This document shows, piece after piece, positions 23,950 through 36,060 of a stretch of 64,000 nucleotides of DNA (position 1 is the first letter of the stretch; each line of letters begins with the position of its first letter). The stretch covers positions 4,164,569-4,228,568 of the forward strand of contig NW_004454195.1 of NCBI RefSeq assembly GCF_000283155.1, in the 5' to 3' direction. The stretch comes from Ceratotherium simum simum. Its lineage: Eukaryota; Chordata; Mammalia; Perissodactyla; Rhinocerotidae. Position numbers and translations under genes: made by a program. Below the pieces are notes generated by a model that worked only from the letters and a program-made list of their open reading frames with translations, was not told the origin of the DNA and ran no database searches.

Positions 23950-24405
23950 ATGGTGGCTGGTGAGGTGAAAAGATCACCTCTTTCAAGCCAACAGATCCAA
24001 GTTCAAATCCTTTCCCAGCTACTTCCTTACATGAACTGGGCAAGTTAATTAACCTCTGTTTCTATTCCCTTTAACAATCATTTATGTAATACTGTATGGC
24101 AGGCACGCTTCTAAGCACTTTACAGCTCTCCATTGATTTAATCCCGACAACAAACAGTTGAGGTTGGTTCTCTTATTATCCCCACTTTACAAATGGGGAA
24201 ACTGAGGTACCAAGTGGTCACATACTTTGAAGGTGGCAAAGTTATGATTCAAATCCCGGCAGTCTGGCTCCAGTATCTGACCTCTGAAGCTCTACGTTGC
24301 CTCATTTATCAAATACTTCCTTTTCAAGCTTGTGGTATAGATTCAGTGAAATGTGTCTATAGCACCCAGCACAGTGCCTGACATTTCACAGAGGCTGAAT
24401 AATTT
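23950..24405 (+). mobile_element. MIR SINE interrupted by a second MIR
   Basis: The first MIR runs plus-sense from 23950 (aagttcaaatcctttcccag, aactgggcaagttaattaac) to about 24070, and seems to resume near 24297 (ttgcctcatttatcaaatac, then tagcacccagcacagtgcct to 24405). Between them lies a MIR in the other orientation. Both are old, so edges are approximate. Confidence 0.65.
24075..24290 (-). mobile_element. MIR SINE nested in another MIR
   Basis: Clear reverse MIR: ggcaggcacgcttctaagca, ctttacagctctcc, cccactttacaaatggggaa, actgaggtaccaagtggtca, then ttcaaatcccggcagtctgg. It is among the best-preserved MIRs in the window. Confidence 0.82.
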
Positions 24406-27394
24406 ATCTCCCTCCTCCCACTTTTCCCTCCTCCTTCTGCCCACATTGTGGGAGGCTGGAGGCAAGATTCTACACACAGAGAAAGACAGCTACCTCCGTC
24501 AACCGGCAAAGGGGCAGGGGCTCCAGGGCAAGCCAGAACACACCCTCTGTCTTCATCCCTTGAGGCCTGCAACTAGAGCTCTAACTCCAGCAGAGATGTC
24601 CAGCATTTCCAGACAGAGACTGCCTCTATTCACCATAGTCTGCATTCAAGGCACAAGCACTGTAGACAAGCCCTAGGGAAACTGAAAGATTTCTGATTTT
24701 TGTACTAGGACCCATATATGTAAATGTCAAACACAAACACCCACCACCACACACATCATCTAAAACTACCACACCTATCACAGAGAGAAAATGATCTACT
24801 TTCCAGAACCTTCCATTGCCTAGAAACTGGCAGAGTGTCTGTATCAGGCTGTAGCTTGCTTTAAGACAGTCCAGACACTGATGGGGAGCTGAAGAATAGA
24901 GTCCCTTTTGAAAGTTATTAAGAGCAAATTAGACCCAGGGGCCCTGGGGAGCTGTGCTGTAAAACAAGAGAAAATTTTGTTTTCTAGCCTTTTGGCAGTA
25001 TTTTCATACTTTCATATTTTCATACAACAAAATAAAGGACTTTATTTGTATCTTGTATCTTGATATTAGTCTAAAATATCATTGAGAAAGGTACACATGT
25101 TAGCTAAGTGACTTCTCTAAGTTGGGCAAGTAGTGACCTGCACGATATAGGCAATCTAATATATTTGGAATTTTCCAGTGCACGAGTACTTGTTGCTAAT
25201 CACAAAAAGTTTACACATGCTACCAGGTAGGAATGCTGTCTACGCGCTCTTGCAATTTTTCCCCAATTAGTAAAAAGTCTTATTTCATGCTAAAAGAACA
25301 TAAGAACACAATCTAATTGCAAGAAAAAAATACCACTACAATGAAGTATTGAAACTTGTTCTGACCCTGAGAATGTGCTAACATAGTTTAAAAGGAATTA
25401 AGAAGGAAAGCTGACTTGCTACGTTTTCAGCCTCGGTCACCATGGCTACCGGTTCATTGATGCCTGCCAAATTTTGCAAAATGATAGTACTTTTATCCAT
25501 GCAGTTTCTAGAACTATAAGCTTCTATTGTGAAGAAGCTTGATTTTCTGCTTTAGGAATCCATCAACTGCCACTCCGCTCTGCCAGCATATTGCTAAGAC
25601 TCCACCAAGAGCCCAGGTGCATGCACCGGGAATTAAGTTCTTCATTCATTTTAATTACAGTTGAGCACAAGCGAGCGAGTTTGGTGAAGAAGGCTTGTTC
25701 ATAAAATGTTCATTAGAAATGGCAATTTTCTTTCAGGGAAACAAAAATGGCATCCTTTAACTTGTTCATCTGCAAAAGTCCCCCAATGTGAATTAGGCCT
25801 CTGCAGTCATAGTCAAGCCACATTTAGGCTTGTGGCTCAGCCCAGAATGTTCACAGAGGGAAGACAGGAACAGAAAAGGGAATAGAGTTAGAAATGAACC
25901 AGGAAGACTAGATGAAGTTTCCCAGACTTTGTGGACCTGTGTAAACAGTTCCTTCTACTTACTATTTAAGCTGTTAGCCCCTGGCTGGGAGATTTGTTAT
26001 CTTCTTAGTCATTTCAAAAGCCTTTTAGTGAAGAGGAGGGGTGGAGGGGAGGAGAGAGGGAGTTTTTCTGTGTGTGTCTGTGAGTCAGCAAATGCCGGAA
26101 GCCTTACAAAACGACTTCAAACAACAAGCTGGAAAGGAGGACAATAAGCTCCCACCCCCAGACAGTGAGAAATTGCATTATCCTAGGGGATCACGGCCAC
26201 CCGTGTTCAGTGTAGATAAGTGAGAACCTTCTCTGCTCTGGCCAAGAGGAGACCCGCAGCCACAGCTGCTCACAGAAACTCTGGGTGGCCTCCATTCCAG
26301 CCCCTCCAAATGGCTTCAGGGCAAAAACACTGCAGCTGGGTGGTGCTGAGACGCGCAGGGGGTGGGAGGAGAGGCTGAGGAAGTGGAGGGTGGCAAGTTG
26401 CATCTCCCCACCAGGTGCTCTAAATCCCCTCTCCGGGCTTAGGAAAATCACACCGAGGTCTCGAGGCTGATTCCTAAGGCAGCTGTATCAGAGCCTGCTT
26501 CACCACCATTCCACAGCAATAAATTGAAACTCTGCCTCAGAGACTCCAGAAACGGTGGGGAAATTTCCCTGACAGGCAATTCTTAGTGCTCTAGGAGCAA
26601 CAGCATAATTAATGCCATTCGGCCAAAGAGAGGGACATTCCAAATTCAGTCATAAAGAAGAAAGAAGCCTTGCCACACACCCTCACCGCAGACACAAAGC
26701 TCCTCGAGACATTCCCTTTAAAGATTCAGGCAAATGTGATCAAGAACTTACATTTGCAGTAAAATTTTAAATTCAAAAAAAATGTATTAACTGTCCTCTG
26801 AGTGAAAAAAACATCTTAACATTTTAGGAAAAGTATATGCAAGTTACAATATGAGCTCACTTTGGGGACACTGTCATTTGCATGGAAGAATTATCTAAAG
26901 AACATTTATTTAACTTATTAATGAGCACCTGCTGTCCGACGTTATAGTATTTCTTACTTTCTTACAGTTCCAGGTTGTCACAGGTTATATTTTTACATGT
27001 TTTTCACGTCTATAGCTAATATCCGTGTAGTACGTTTAACTGACACGAAAGTTAGTCAAAAAGTATCAGATGAGCCAATAATGCTGAAATCTCATATATT
27101 TGCATGTAGTCCTCTGACCAAGTAACCTCTTTGCAGAACCTAATTTTGTATATAAATTCTTTTGAAAGAACACTAAAATATTTTATTGTAACACACACGA
27201 GTATGTGTGTGTGTAACAAATGAGAAGGGATACAGAAGATAGAAAAATGAATACTAAAATTGTAGCATCGGCTACCATGAGTGCTGACAATAATATTTCA
27301 TGCAAAACCAAAATGGGAATAGGTGTTGAAAATTAAAATTGTCCGGCATCTAGATCACTGAAATGGAGGCTGAAAGACTGGAGAGACATCTTCC
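24406..27394. other. Single-copy DNA, possible regulatory block
   Basis: About 3 kb with no transposable element recognised. Bases 25560-25790 are complex, low in simple repeats and hold a TTTTAATTACAG homeodomain-type word. Bases 26040-26480 are GC- and purine-rich with an NF-E2 type site. Frames of 60-105 codons (25830-26470) are open on both strands with no domain. I cannot show a gene or promoter. Confidence 0.4.
26080..26090 (+). promoter_or_regulatory. NF-E2/AP-1-like motif
   Basis: GTGAGTCAGCA fits the published NF-E2 (small Maf heterodimer) consensus, purine-TGA-S-TCAGCA, at every position. It lies in repeat-free, purine-rich sequence. A match of this length also occurs by chance, so binding is unproven. 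Confidence 0.3.
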
Positions 27395-27590
27395 ACTCGG
27401 CCCTTGATTTGCTGTGGGGCCTACATCAAGTTGTGCTATGCCTCTGTTATAACATCTGCAAAATGGAGATAACGCTTCACACTACCCTACCTCAGGGAGC
27501 TATTAGAAGATTAGATACCAAAAAGGAAAATCCTCAAAGCCCTTTGAGTTTCTCATAAATATAAGATATGCAATGTAATAAAATACCAGC
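27395..27590 (+). mobile_element. MIR SINE
   Basis: Diverged MIR order: tgctgtggggcctacatcaa, gtgctatgcctctgttataa, catctgcaaaatggagataa, ctacctcagggagctattag, agattagataccaaaaagg. Confidence 0.65.
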
Positions 27591-28239
27591 ACCTTCTACA
27601 AAACTCCTAAGAGGCTCAAGGGTATAGAAATAGGAAATAGACACCAGCAATGCAACATGGCAGACACCTCACGAGGCATAACATTGAAGAGAAGAGGGTG
27701 GTGGGCAATTCTGTCCCCGGCTTCCAGCAAAAAGGTGGGGAAAATAACTCTGAAATTCAGATCTACTCCGACAAAACAAAACATCCAGGGAGAGGAAAAA
27801 AACAGTCCTGTTTCAACAGATCACCAATAAGTCGAAAGATGCAATCCTGCCACGTAAAATTCCAAATTCTTGCTTAAAGGTCTTGATCTACAAGAAGACA
27901 ACCAAGTGACAACATTACACTGGTAGTTTTTCAGGTTTAGTAAAGTCTCATATTAAAGTAAATTGGTTCCGTAGACAGGGAAGTGTAATGACCCCCTCAC
28001 ACTGAATAAAATTTACCCACAGGATACATAAATTAGAGTATTTTTAATCAATTTGTACTGGAAACAAAAGCCAAAATGGGCTGTACATAGCCGCCTAAAA
28101 AAAACAATGACTTTAGGGTTCACAAGGAAATTGGGAGGAGACTGTTAAATATTTATGTATCCTAAGGTATTCTGAATTATGAAAAATTTGAAATTTGAAT
28201 TAAACACATATTTATATTACATATTATTACATGAGGCAC
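27591..28239. other. Single-copy DNA
   Basis: No gene or repeat family recognised. Confidence 0.45.
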
Positions 28240-30300
28240 TTATTATGGGTCATGTGTCAGGTTAAAATTAAAAAGATGAGTAATATCCTATTCCTGGCTT
28301 TCACGAACCTTAAAATATAGCAAGAAGGCACAGACGTAATAAAGTAGAATATAATGTGGTAAGAGTTAGAATTAAGTATAAACAGAGTGCTGGGGAAGAA
28401 AAATTCTGCACGGAAAGGGAGAAAAGGGAGGGGTTCAGGAAAGTTTCAAAGAATCTGACCCTTGAACAGGACCTTCCAAAATGAGCAATACTTCACCAAG
28501 TACAGAAGAAGGGAAAAGGGCATCCTAGATAAGTAAACAGCGGCCCATATCTCACGGCATGTCTAGATATGTCCTAGTTAAGTGAAGCACAATGGAGACA
28601 ATCTGGGAGGGCCTGAATTTCAAGGTCTTTGTGAGAGAGAGAATCACATGATATTTTTGAAAAGGAACTTGATATTTTCTATAACTACTCAATACATGAG
28701 ACGGAGGCAAAACGGACAGGAACAGGGGAGATGGTGCTGGCCCCTGGCATGAGACAGACTCTGGGGAAACTGACAGCATGGCTGAGGCCAATTCTCTAGT
28801 TGTAGGGGAGGCGGATCAGGAGGCAGAGAAGCCAAAGGGCTTGGCAAGCTTAATCAAGACTCAGGAACGGTCAGGACCAGGGCTTCCAGGAGAAGCAGCA
28901 GGCCCAAATTAGGTGGGCAAAACACAGTGTAGTATTCTGACTAACGGCCTCTAAAGAGACATGGTCCTAATCCCTGGAATCTGTAAATATTACCCCCTAT
29001 GGCAAAGACTTTGCAGGTGCGACTAAATGAAGGCCCGTGAGACGAGGAGATTATTCCAGATTATCCAGTTGAGCCCTAAATGCAGTCATAGCACGCTTAT
29101 AAGAGGGAGGCAGAGGGAGATCTGCCTACAGACAGAAGAGGAAGAGGAAAAGGCAGTGTGACCATGGAGGTAGATACCGGAGAGACGAAGCCACAAGCCA
29201 AGGAATGTCAGCAGCCACCAGAAGCTGGAAAAGACAAGGAACAGATTCTCCCCTAGGCCTCTGGTGGGAGTGTGGTCGTGCGAACACCTAAATATCTGTT
29301 GTTTTAAGCCACCAAGTTTGTGGTAATTTGTTACAGTAGTCATAGGAAAATAACACACAGTGAGCAAAGAGTCATCTCCCAGGTGCTCTTGGGTGTCACA
29401 ATCACCAGGCTTGAGGAGAATAATTCAGATGGAAGGCACCTCAACTATCAAGAAAAAGTTGAAGTCGAAGCTGAAGCCTTAGAGGAAGGCTAGATTACTA
29501 AACTGAATAACTGGTCAAAATGTAGGTAATGGGACCCTGGTAAAAGTGAAGACTACGTGAATACAAGATGGGTGGCAGAAATGCAAATCATGGCCAACAA
29601 ATGATGACATATGGGGGAAGGGAGCTGGCTCTGAACAGTAGTGGGGGCAGTAGGGGAGATACAGGAACTCAGAGGTCATCAGCAAGCCACTAAATTTCTG
29701 GTCAAGGATAGTTGCTTAATTTCAAGTGCCCACTGGATATGGAAGAGGCAAGAGAGGGATGGAAAACATTTACATGTACCCTGGATCAATCGGTACTAAC
29801 TCAGGAACTAGATCACGATTAGACCATCAAATCAAAGACATCAGTGGATCTAGGTGGGAAGATTATCGAAATGAGACAGCTGGGGCATGAAATGCTAAAA
29901 AGCTTGAAATGTGCTCTTCAGTCAATAAGAGAAATAACTCAATGAGATCTATTTCAGAAGGGTGGGAACACGTTGGGTACCCACAGTAGAGTATATGGTC
30001 CAATAAGAAGCTGACTGAACCAGCCAAGGCTGGAGATGATAGAGGCCAAATACAAGAATGGGAAAATCGTGATGGATTAGAAAAATATTTGGAGGACATG
30101 GCAAGTTACTACAATAGGGAATGAGTGATTGGTAGGGCAAGGGGGAAGCAGGTAAATGACAACACCAACCTTTGAAGTACAAAACTCAAAGGAAAAGTTT
30201 ACAGTAGAACAGACAAAATGAGTTTGTCTCTGGCTATTCTGAGTTTAAGGCATGAGTGGGTCGTGCCAGGGGTGACAGCCAGAAGCCAAAAGAATGCTGT
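28240..30300 (+). repeat. Unclassified old interspersed repeat, split by an LTR
   Basis: The text recalls a common mammalian repeat whose copies describe gains such as gcacttattatgggtcatgt, aaacagagtgctggggaaga, ccttgaacaggaccttccaa and, after the LTR, aggtgggaagattatcgaaa. I know these phrases recur across mammalian genomes but cannot name the family, and the 3' half is weakly supported. No coding potential is visible. Related text occurs at 31880-32720 and 60600-62700. Confidence 0.35.
28928..29355 (+). mobile_element. Solo LTR, MLT1-type (ERVL-MaLR)
   Basis: The LTR begins TGTAGTATTCTGAC and ends ataacaca-like with terminal CA, flanked by the 5-base duplication cacag (28923-28927 and 29356-29360). 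Inside are aaagactttgcaggtgcgac, agccaaggaatgtcagcagc, ccaccagaagctggaaaaga and ctgttgttttaagccaccaa, standard words for this LTR class. There are no internal retroviral genes, so the provirus has collapsed to a single LTR. Confidence 0.8.
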
Positions 30301-31565
30301 GATCTGAAACTTAGAATGTCAAAAATGTTCAAATGTTTGAAAAAGTTATCTGTAATGTGCTCTTTCATCTTCTTCCTCCTGATCCATCACTACAAAAGGG
30401 ATCCAAAAAAGATTCCTAAAATTTTAATATCCTAAAAACACTTTTGAACTATACTCATCCCACCCACTCATAAGAAAAACCTTGCATTGGCAGCACTTAA
30501 AAGTAAATTAGAAATTTTCTAAGAAGAAGGAACAAAAATTCTTACCATTTGCCATTTCGTTTTCTTTCTGTTAGTTTTAAGGACATCTGGTGAAATGGAC
30601 AACAGAGAACAGCTATCCATGGATCAGGGGCAGTTGACAAGGATGTTCAAGGATGACCCGATGATGGAAAAAGCAGCATACTTCTGAAATTTGCAGAGGA
30701 CATCAAGTTAGACACTGCTGGAACAATAAATGCAGATCCTACAAGAGAACAAAACCAGAATGTTCACTAATATGGACCACCTAGAGCAAACAGCACCTCC
30801 CTCTAGCCTGTGATTTATGATGACTGGTACCAGCTAAAATGTGGAAATGGCTTAGAGGGAGCAGTATCTGAAATTCCAGATTAGGTAAGTCTGGTGGAGG
30901 TGACAATGTGGGAAGGCAGCAAGGTATCATGCAAAGGACTATATGATATAATTCCCATCCTCAAGCAATTGTGTGTTAAGATAAATAAGGTTCTTAGCCC
31001 TATAATGGAGACCACAGCAGTGCAGAGGTGACAATAAAAAGCTTGCACCTCTATCTTAGCACGCTTTTAAACAAGAAAGACCAACGAATATCCCTAGTGA
31101 ATAAAAGACCTAGTAAAATATATGTAAATAAACAAACATGAGCAAATAGAGTCTTATTTGTAAGACCTATTGTGGAAACACCTCATCGTCTCCAATTAAA
31201 CTTTGAAAGTCATGAGAAGTCCAGGCACAGTGTTGCTATTCCAGAATAGAGGTCATCATCACCAAAAGCCCAAAATAGGCTCAACAATTAATCATATCAC
31301 CTTATACTGCATAGTACTTATATGAATGCAGCCTCATATAACATCTCATCTGATCCCTAGCAGAGCCATGCATATGTTGACCCCCCCAAAGTTTCAACCA
31401 TGGACTCATTCCACATTTTTTTAATTTAGTGCCTAGTATATAAATCATACTGAGGGGAAATATAAATGTAAGTAATAATACCTGCCCAGGAAGTTAAAAA
31501 CAGATTAAATAGAAAATATAAAATATGGAAAACATAAAATGGAAACATAAAAAATGGACATGCAA
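30301..31565. other. Single-copy DNA
   Basis: No gene or repeat recognised; AT-rich towards 31.5 kb. Confidence 0.45.
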
Positions 31566-31841
31566 GGGGCCAGCCCCGTGGACGAGTGGTTCAAGTTCCG
31601 TGTGCTCCACTTTGGCAGCCTGGGTTCACAGGTTCAGATCCTGGGCGCAGACCTACACCACTCACGCTGGGTAAAGACATGCTGTGGTGGTGACCCACAT
31701 ACAAAGTGGAGGAGGACTGGCACAGATGTTAGCTCAGGGCTAATGTTCCTCAAGCAAAAAAGAAAAAAAGAGGAAGATTGGCAACAACTGATGTTAGCTC
31801 AGGGCAAATCTTCCTCAGCAAAAAAAAAAAAAAAAAAAAGA
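31566..31841 (+). mobile_element. ERE SINE with duplicated 3' module
   Basis: It runs from ggggccagccccgtggacga through tgctgtggtggtgacccaca. The 3' module occurs twice (ggactggcacagatgttagc, then after an A run gaagattggcaacaactgat) and is followed by about 20 A bases. I see no convincing target duplication. Confidence 0.88.
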
Positions 31842-31879
31842 CAGGTAACAGTTAAGTACTCAAACAAGGCAAGAAATGA

Positions 31880-32720
31880 GAGAGAGAGAAAATAAAGGTT
31901 ATGAGTCTGTAAGTGAGGGGCATATATGAAGGAGAATGGGAAGACATGAGCTGAAGCTCATGAGGAATGGAGGAAAGATACATGAGTGAAAATACAGGTG
32001 AAGGACATTCAAAAGGACTGGATCCAAAAAAGTTAAGAATGAGCCTGATGTGATAGAAGTTATGACACTAAGCATAAAAAATAAATTCTTACTGCAGAAT
32101 AGAAGATGTTAAGAGCAAGTGATGGTTGGCCCAAATGAAGACGAGCTGATTGAGGAGTCGAGGCTTTACTCAGAACCACCATAAGTTTTAGATCAGGACT
32201 GAAACACACAATATGGGCTTCAATCAGAAGGCTACACAGGGAAGACAGCACAGAATACCTGTGTCTTAAAGACTAGTTAGGAGTCTGTTATAGTAATCTG
32301 AGCATGAAGCCATGAGTTCCTGACCAGAAAAGGAGGAAAAAGTTGAAAGAGAGATGCTTGGGAAAAAGGAGAACTAATAAAGAATTAAAAGGTTTCAGTG
32401 ACTGTGTGAATAAAGAAGATAAGGAATAGGGAAAAGTTAAAAATTACCTGGGATTACACCTCAGTAACCAGAAGAATGAGGATATCACTAATAAGGCACT
32501 ATGAAGGAAGCAAGTGGACATAGTTTGAGAAATGCTTCTGTTTTGAAGACACTGAATTTGAGGTACAGATGGTATAACTTGGATGAAACATCTTCTGTAG
32601 GGATGAGAGCAAATGTGAGCACTGAAGATATAGGGTTAGAAGTCAACACTCTGGAAGGAAGTTGAAATAATAAATATAGGCTTAGAGAAACCATTTAGAG
32701 AAAGAATTCAGGGGCTATAG
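31880..32720 (+). repeat. Unclassified old interspersed repeat
   Basis: Phrases such as gttaggagtctgttatagta with atctgagcatg, and gcttctgttttgaagacact with gaatttgaggtacag, recall the same mammal-wide repeat noted at 28240-30300. It is highly diverged, and I cannot name the family. Confidence 0.4.
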
Positions 32721-33554
32721 GATGGAAAGTTTTGGAATTTCTCAAACACACATCACAGCTTCTGATTTTAGTGGCAAACTATCACGAAAAATTCTAAAGC
32801 AAAGAACTTCGAAATATTTCAGAGATGAGGTTTAACTTATACAGGGAACACAATTCTCTAAATATATCAAAGACAAACATCTAACAAGCAAAAGCCATCC
32901 TAAAATATCAAACTGTCAATTTTATGGTCACTAATGACATTAAATAGAGTTCTACAGAATTCAACAACGTAAATAAGTTATGGTTAACTAATAACTTAAT
33001 TTTAATCATTTAAAACCATAGACAAAAAAAAAAAAAACAACCAATATCACCAACAGGTATATAGGGTCTGGTATTTTTAGCACCTGCCCCCTTGTGTCAT
33101 TGACAACTACAATAACAACCACCGACATACATGTTTATGGTTTCTCAGGACCCTGAACATTGAGAGCTTCAGTGTCAAAGAGCCACAGAAGGTTTCTGAA
33201 ACTAGGAAGGTAAACCAAATATTCCCTTGGGTTGTTGTCAAGCTTCTGGTAGAGAACACAAAGCTAGAAGTCATTGCCACAGCTGCATAGACAGACAGAG
33301 GTTTCTGGAGCTTGTCATCAATTCGGGGGAAATGAAATAGCTTCTGCATACATATAAACACATTTAACAATCAAGTCCTATCTTCCGGTTAAAGATGTCT
33401 CAGTGATTATATTACAAATAAAAAAATAACTCTGCCCTCCTGTCTCATTTCCTCCCCCCTCCTGCAATAACTCACCAAAAATAAGAGGGAAGGCACTTTT
33501 TCAAACAAGAAAATCTAAAAATAATGTCTAACATTTATTTGTTACTAATGTATT
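32721..33554. other. Single-copy DNA
   Basis: No gene or repeat recognised. There is a short A run at 33026-33038. Confidence 0.45.
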
Positions 33555-33790
33555 TAGCAATAACAGTCAACATTTATTTAATACTGGTTATACACCTGGG
33601 ACTGTTCTAAGCTCTTAAATATCCACAAAAACCATATGCAGTTGGTACTATTATCATGAACCCCATTTTATATAAGGAGAAACCAAGGCACAGAGAGGCT
33701 GTCACCCAGAAATTATATCCTTAGCATGAGGTGGACCCAAGACTTGAATCTAAGCAGTAGGATTCCAGTATCTCATACTCGAGCTCCCTG
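33555..33790 (-). mobile_element. MIR SINE
   Basis: Reverse MIR: cctgggactgttctaagctc, ccccattttatataaggaga, aaccaaggcacagagaggct, then gacccaagacttgaatctaa. Confidence 0.78.
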
Positions 33791-35274
33791 TTTGTCAAAT
33801 ACACGCTCCAACGCCACATCTCCTATTTTTTTAAAAAAAGTAAACGATTGTTTAAAGACAGTAAACACTGTCTATGACATAAGTGTTTTTTGATTATTTC
33901 AAAAATCTCCAAGAGTACCAGATACAAACCAACCAAAAGAAAATAGCAACATATACACACTTTCTGAGAATAGTTTAAATAAAAAAGATTTCACTTGGAT
34001 GTAGAGGAACTTTTGACCATTTAGGGTGATTTAAAAAAAAAAAAAAAAGGAATGAGCTATACTAAAAGACAATTTGGAAGCATTAACTCTTGAAGAAAGT
34101 GATTCTCCTGAGAGACTCACATTTATCTACTTTTTAAAGTAGAGTTTGGATGAAATGCAGCACTGCTTTTAAGATAACTTAAGGATTCATTTTACACTTA
34201 CTCTCTTAGTTTTTCTCCCATTTTCTCTGATTGCAGTCGAAATCTGAGTTTAAAAGAATTATACAAGCATCTGGTACATGATCCTTGGTAAGCATGACAA
34301 CTTTCATTAAAAACTGATGTTTCAGTTCACAATCTCTATTTGTGAAGAATAGATTTTAATTGAAGGCGTTCATAACCAACAATCAAAATAATTGTATTTT
34401 TTGATTCTCCTAACATTTCTCTGGATCAAGTGTTCTCATTTGGCTGATTTTATCTAAGACATACTTATTTGCTACCTTATTTCAAAACTTAGAAAAGGAA
34501 ATGCTCCTAAACATAACTATTAAAAGGCAGAGAAGAAAGCAACCAAGGATTTATCGATGAAATGCAATTTTCCAAGTGATTCTATTTCAAATATGGGTAG
34601 AAGAGGAAATAACTTTGGATCCAATCTTCCATGATCCTGTGATAATCCAGAGTTGACAAGATGTAACACATATGTCACATGGTTCTACCAGGCCAAATCA
34701 TCAGAATGGACTTACAGAAGCAGAGTGCTAGAAATAGCATTAAAAGCTTTATCAACAGCTGCGAGAGACTGGAAACAGTCTCAGCCCCACTATTATCCAT
34801 TACATGAGGATACACAGTCCTTATCCATTACATGAGGTCCTAGTGAATCCTTCCTTCAGCACCATGGTGGTGTGGCGGATGTTACAGGAAACGTGGGTGG
34901 CCATGTTCCTCTCTCCCTAACCACACACCCCTAACAGCACCTAATGCCCAATGCCCAATGTAATGCTAATGTAGTTGGATAAATAAGATCAACAAGGAAA
35001 AACTCTTTAAAACTCAGTGTCAATAGTGAGAACAACAGAAGCCAGAAGCTCGGCATTTAAATAAAAAAATAAATAAATTTTAAAAATACCTTGAAATTAG
35101 TTCTGTAAGTGACTTGGGGATTTTATGAAATTTTAGGATTTCTCTGTACTTCTAAAATCTTAGCTACTTAGATCTATGCCTACGAGAATAAAAAAACTAC
35201 AGGCAGACTTAAGCAGTATAAAACTTTAAATCATACTTGCTTATTATTGCCCTCTTCAGAAATGTTTCTTAATG
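33791..35274. other. Single-copy DNA
   Basis: No gene recognised. Features seen: an A run at 34032-34047, and a 17-base direct repeat (34793-34809 and 34821-34837). Confidence 0.45.
34793..34837. repeat. 17-base direct repeat, 28-base spacing
   Basis: The word ttatccattacatgagg occurs twice, exactly, with starts 28 bases apart. It looks like a small local tandem duplication whose spacer has diverged, or a replication-slippage product. Confidence 0.8.
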
Positions 35275-35590
35275 CCTCATCCTACACAGAACAGGCTGAG
35301 CCAGTTTTTTCCAAACACCGTAAAACAGAAAACTAGCATCCAGGGTAGCTGTTCATGGGTATCCTGAGAAACAAAAATTCTGTGCTCAAAGTGTAAGACA
35401 CATGGCATGCTATCATTCCTCCTTCTTGGAAGTGCATGGTATGCATTAGTAAATTCAAGACTAAGAAGTTCATAGAAACTTGGTGAAGTGTTGCCTACAC
35501 TTATTTGATCATAGAATGCATTTTCACAAAATACTTCATGGGACACCAGGGCTGCACAAAACACAGTTTGGAAAATGTCGCTCTAAACTC
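35275..35590 (-). mobile_element. Probable hAT-type DNA transposon remnant
   Basis: Read on the minus strand, it has a start like tttccaaactgtgttttgtg, then ccctggtgtcccatgaagta, attttgtgaaaatgcattct, atgatcaaataagtgtaggc. These are phrases of a mammal-wide hAT element, but I cannot name the subfamily or find an 8-base duplication. Confidence 0.45.
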
Positions 35591-35604
35591 CTGAGCTTAG
35601 CATT

Positions 35605-36060
35605 CAAGACCTAACAATCTGACCCCAAATTACTCTTAATCATACATTCACAACTCTGATGAGCAATGCAGATCTCACAGACCAGTTTCCCCCATAACAA
35701 GTGTCTCCTCCAGTCAAGTTCATCTCCCCTGCCACGTCCTCAACAGGCGTTTTCTCCACTGCTCCGTTCAGACCATTCCTCATGCTGGAATTTCTACCTT
35801 CACTCCTTTTATCCAATTTAATTCCTTGACACTTGAGATAAAAATCCCACTCCTATGTCTCCTACACATAATGTCATCTTTCCTTTCCCATAAATAGGCC
35901 ACCCCAAATAAAATGGCATTTGTTTGAGACTCCCCTACTACCTGTATTACAAATCCATATTTGCTGTATGTATGTCTGGTCCCCCAACTACCCAAGGACT
36001 GGCTGACAATATACTCTAAGCTCTTAGTTTTTACTACAATATCTAATATACAGTATTTTG
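35605..36060 (+). mobile_element. L2 LINE fragment
   Basis: Weak L2 likeness: caagacctaacaatctgacc with ccaaattactc, cattcctcatgctggaattt, and a 3' end with ctcttagtttttactacaat before tctaatatacagtattttg. Coding capacity is gone. Confidence 0.45.

Noticed and set aside
28928..29355. Intact endogenous retrovirus
   Set aside because: Only one LTR is present with a 5-base duplication on both sides; there are no internal genes.
31566..31895. 113-codon plus-strand frame
   Set aside because: It translates the ERE SINE and its A tail (poly-Lys end).
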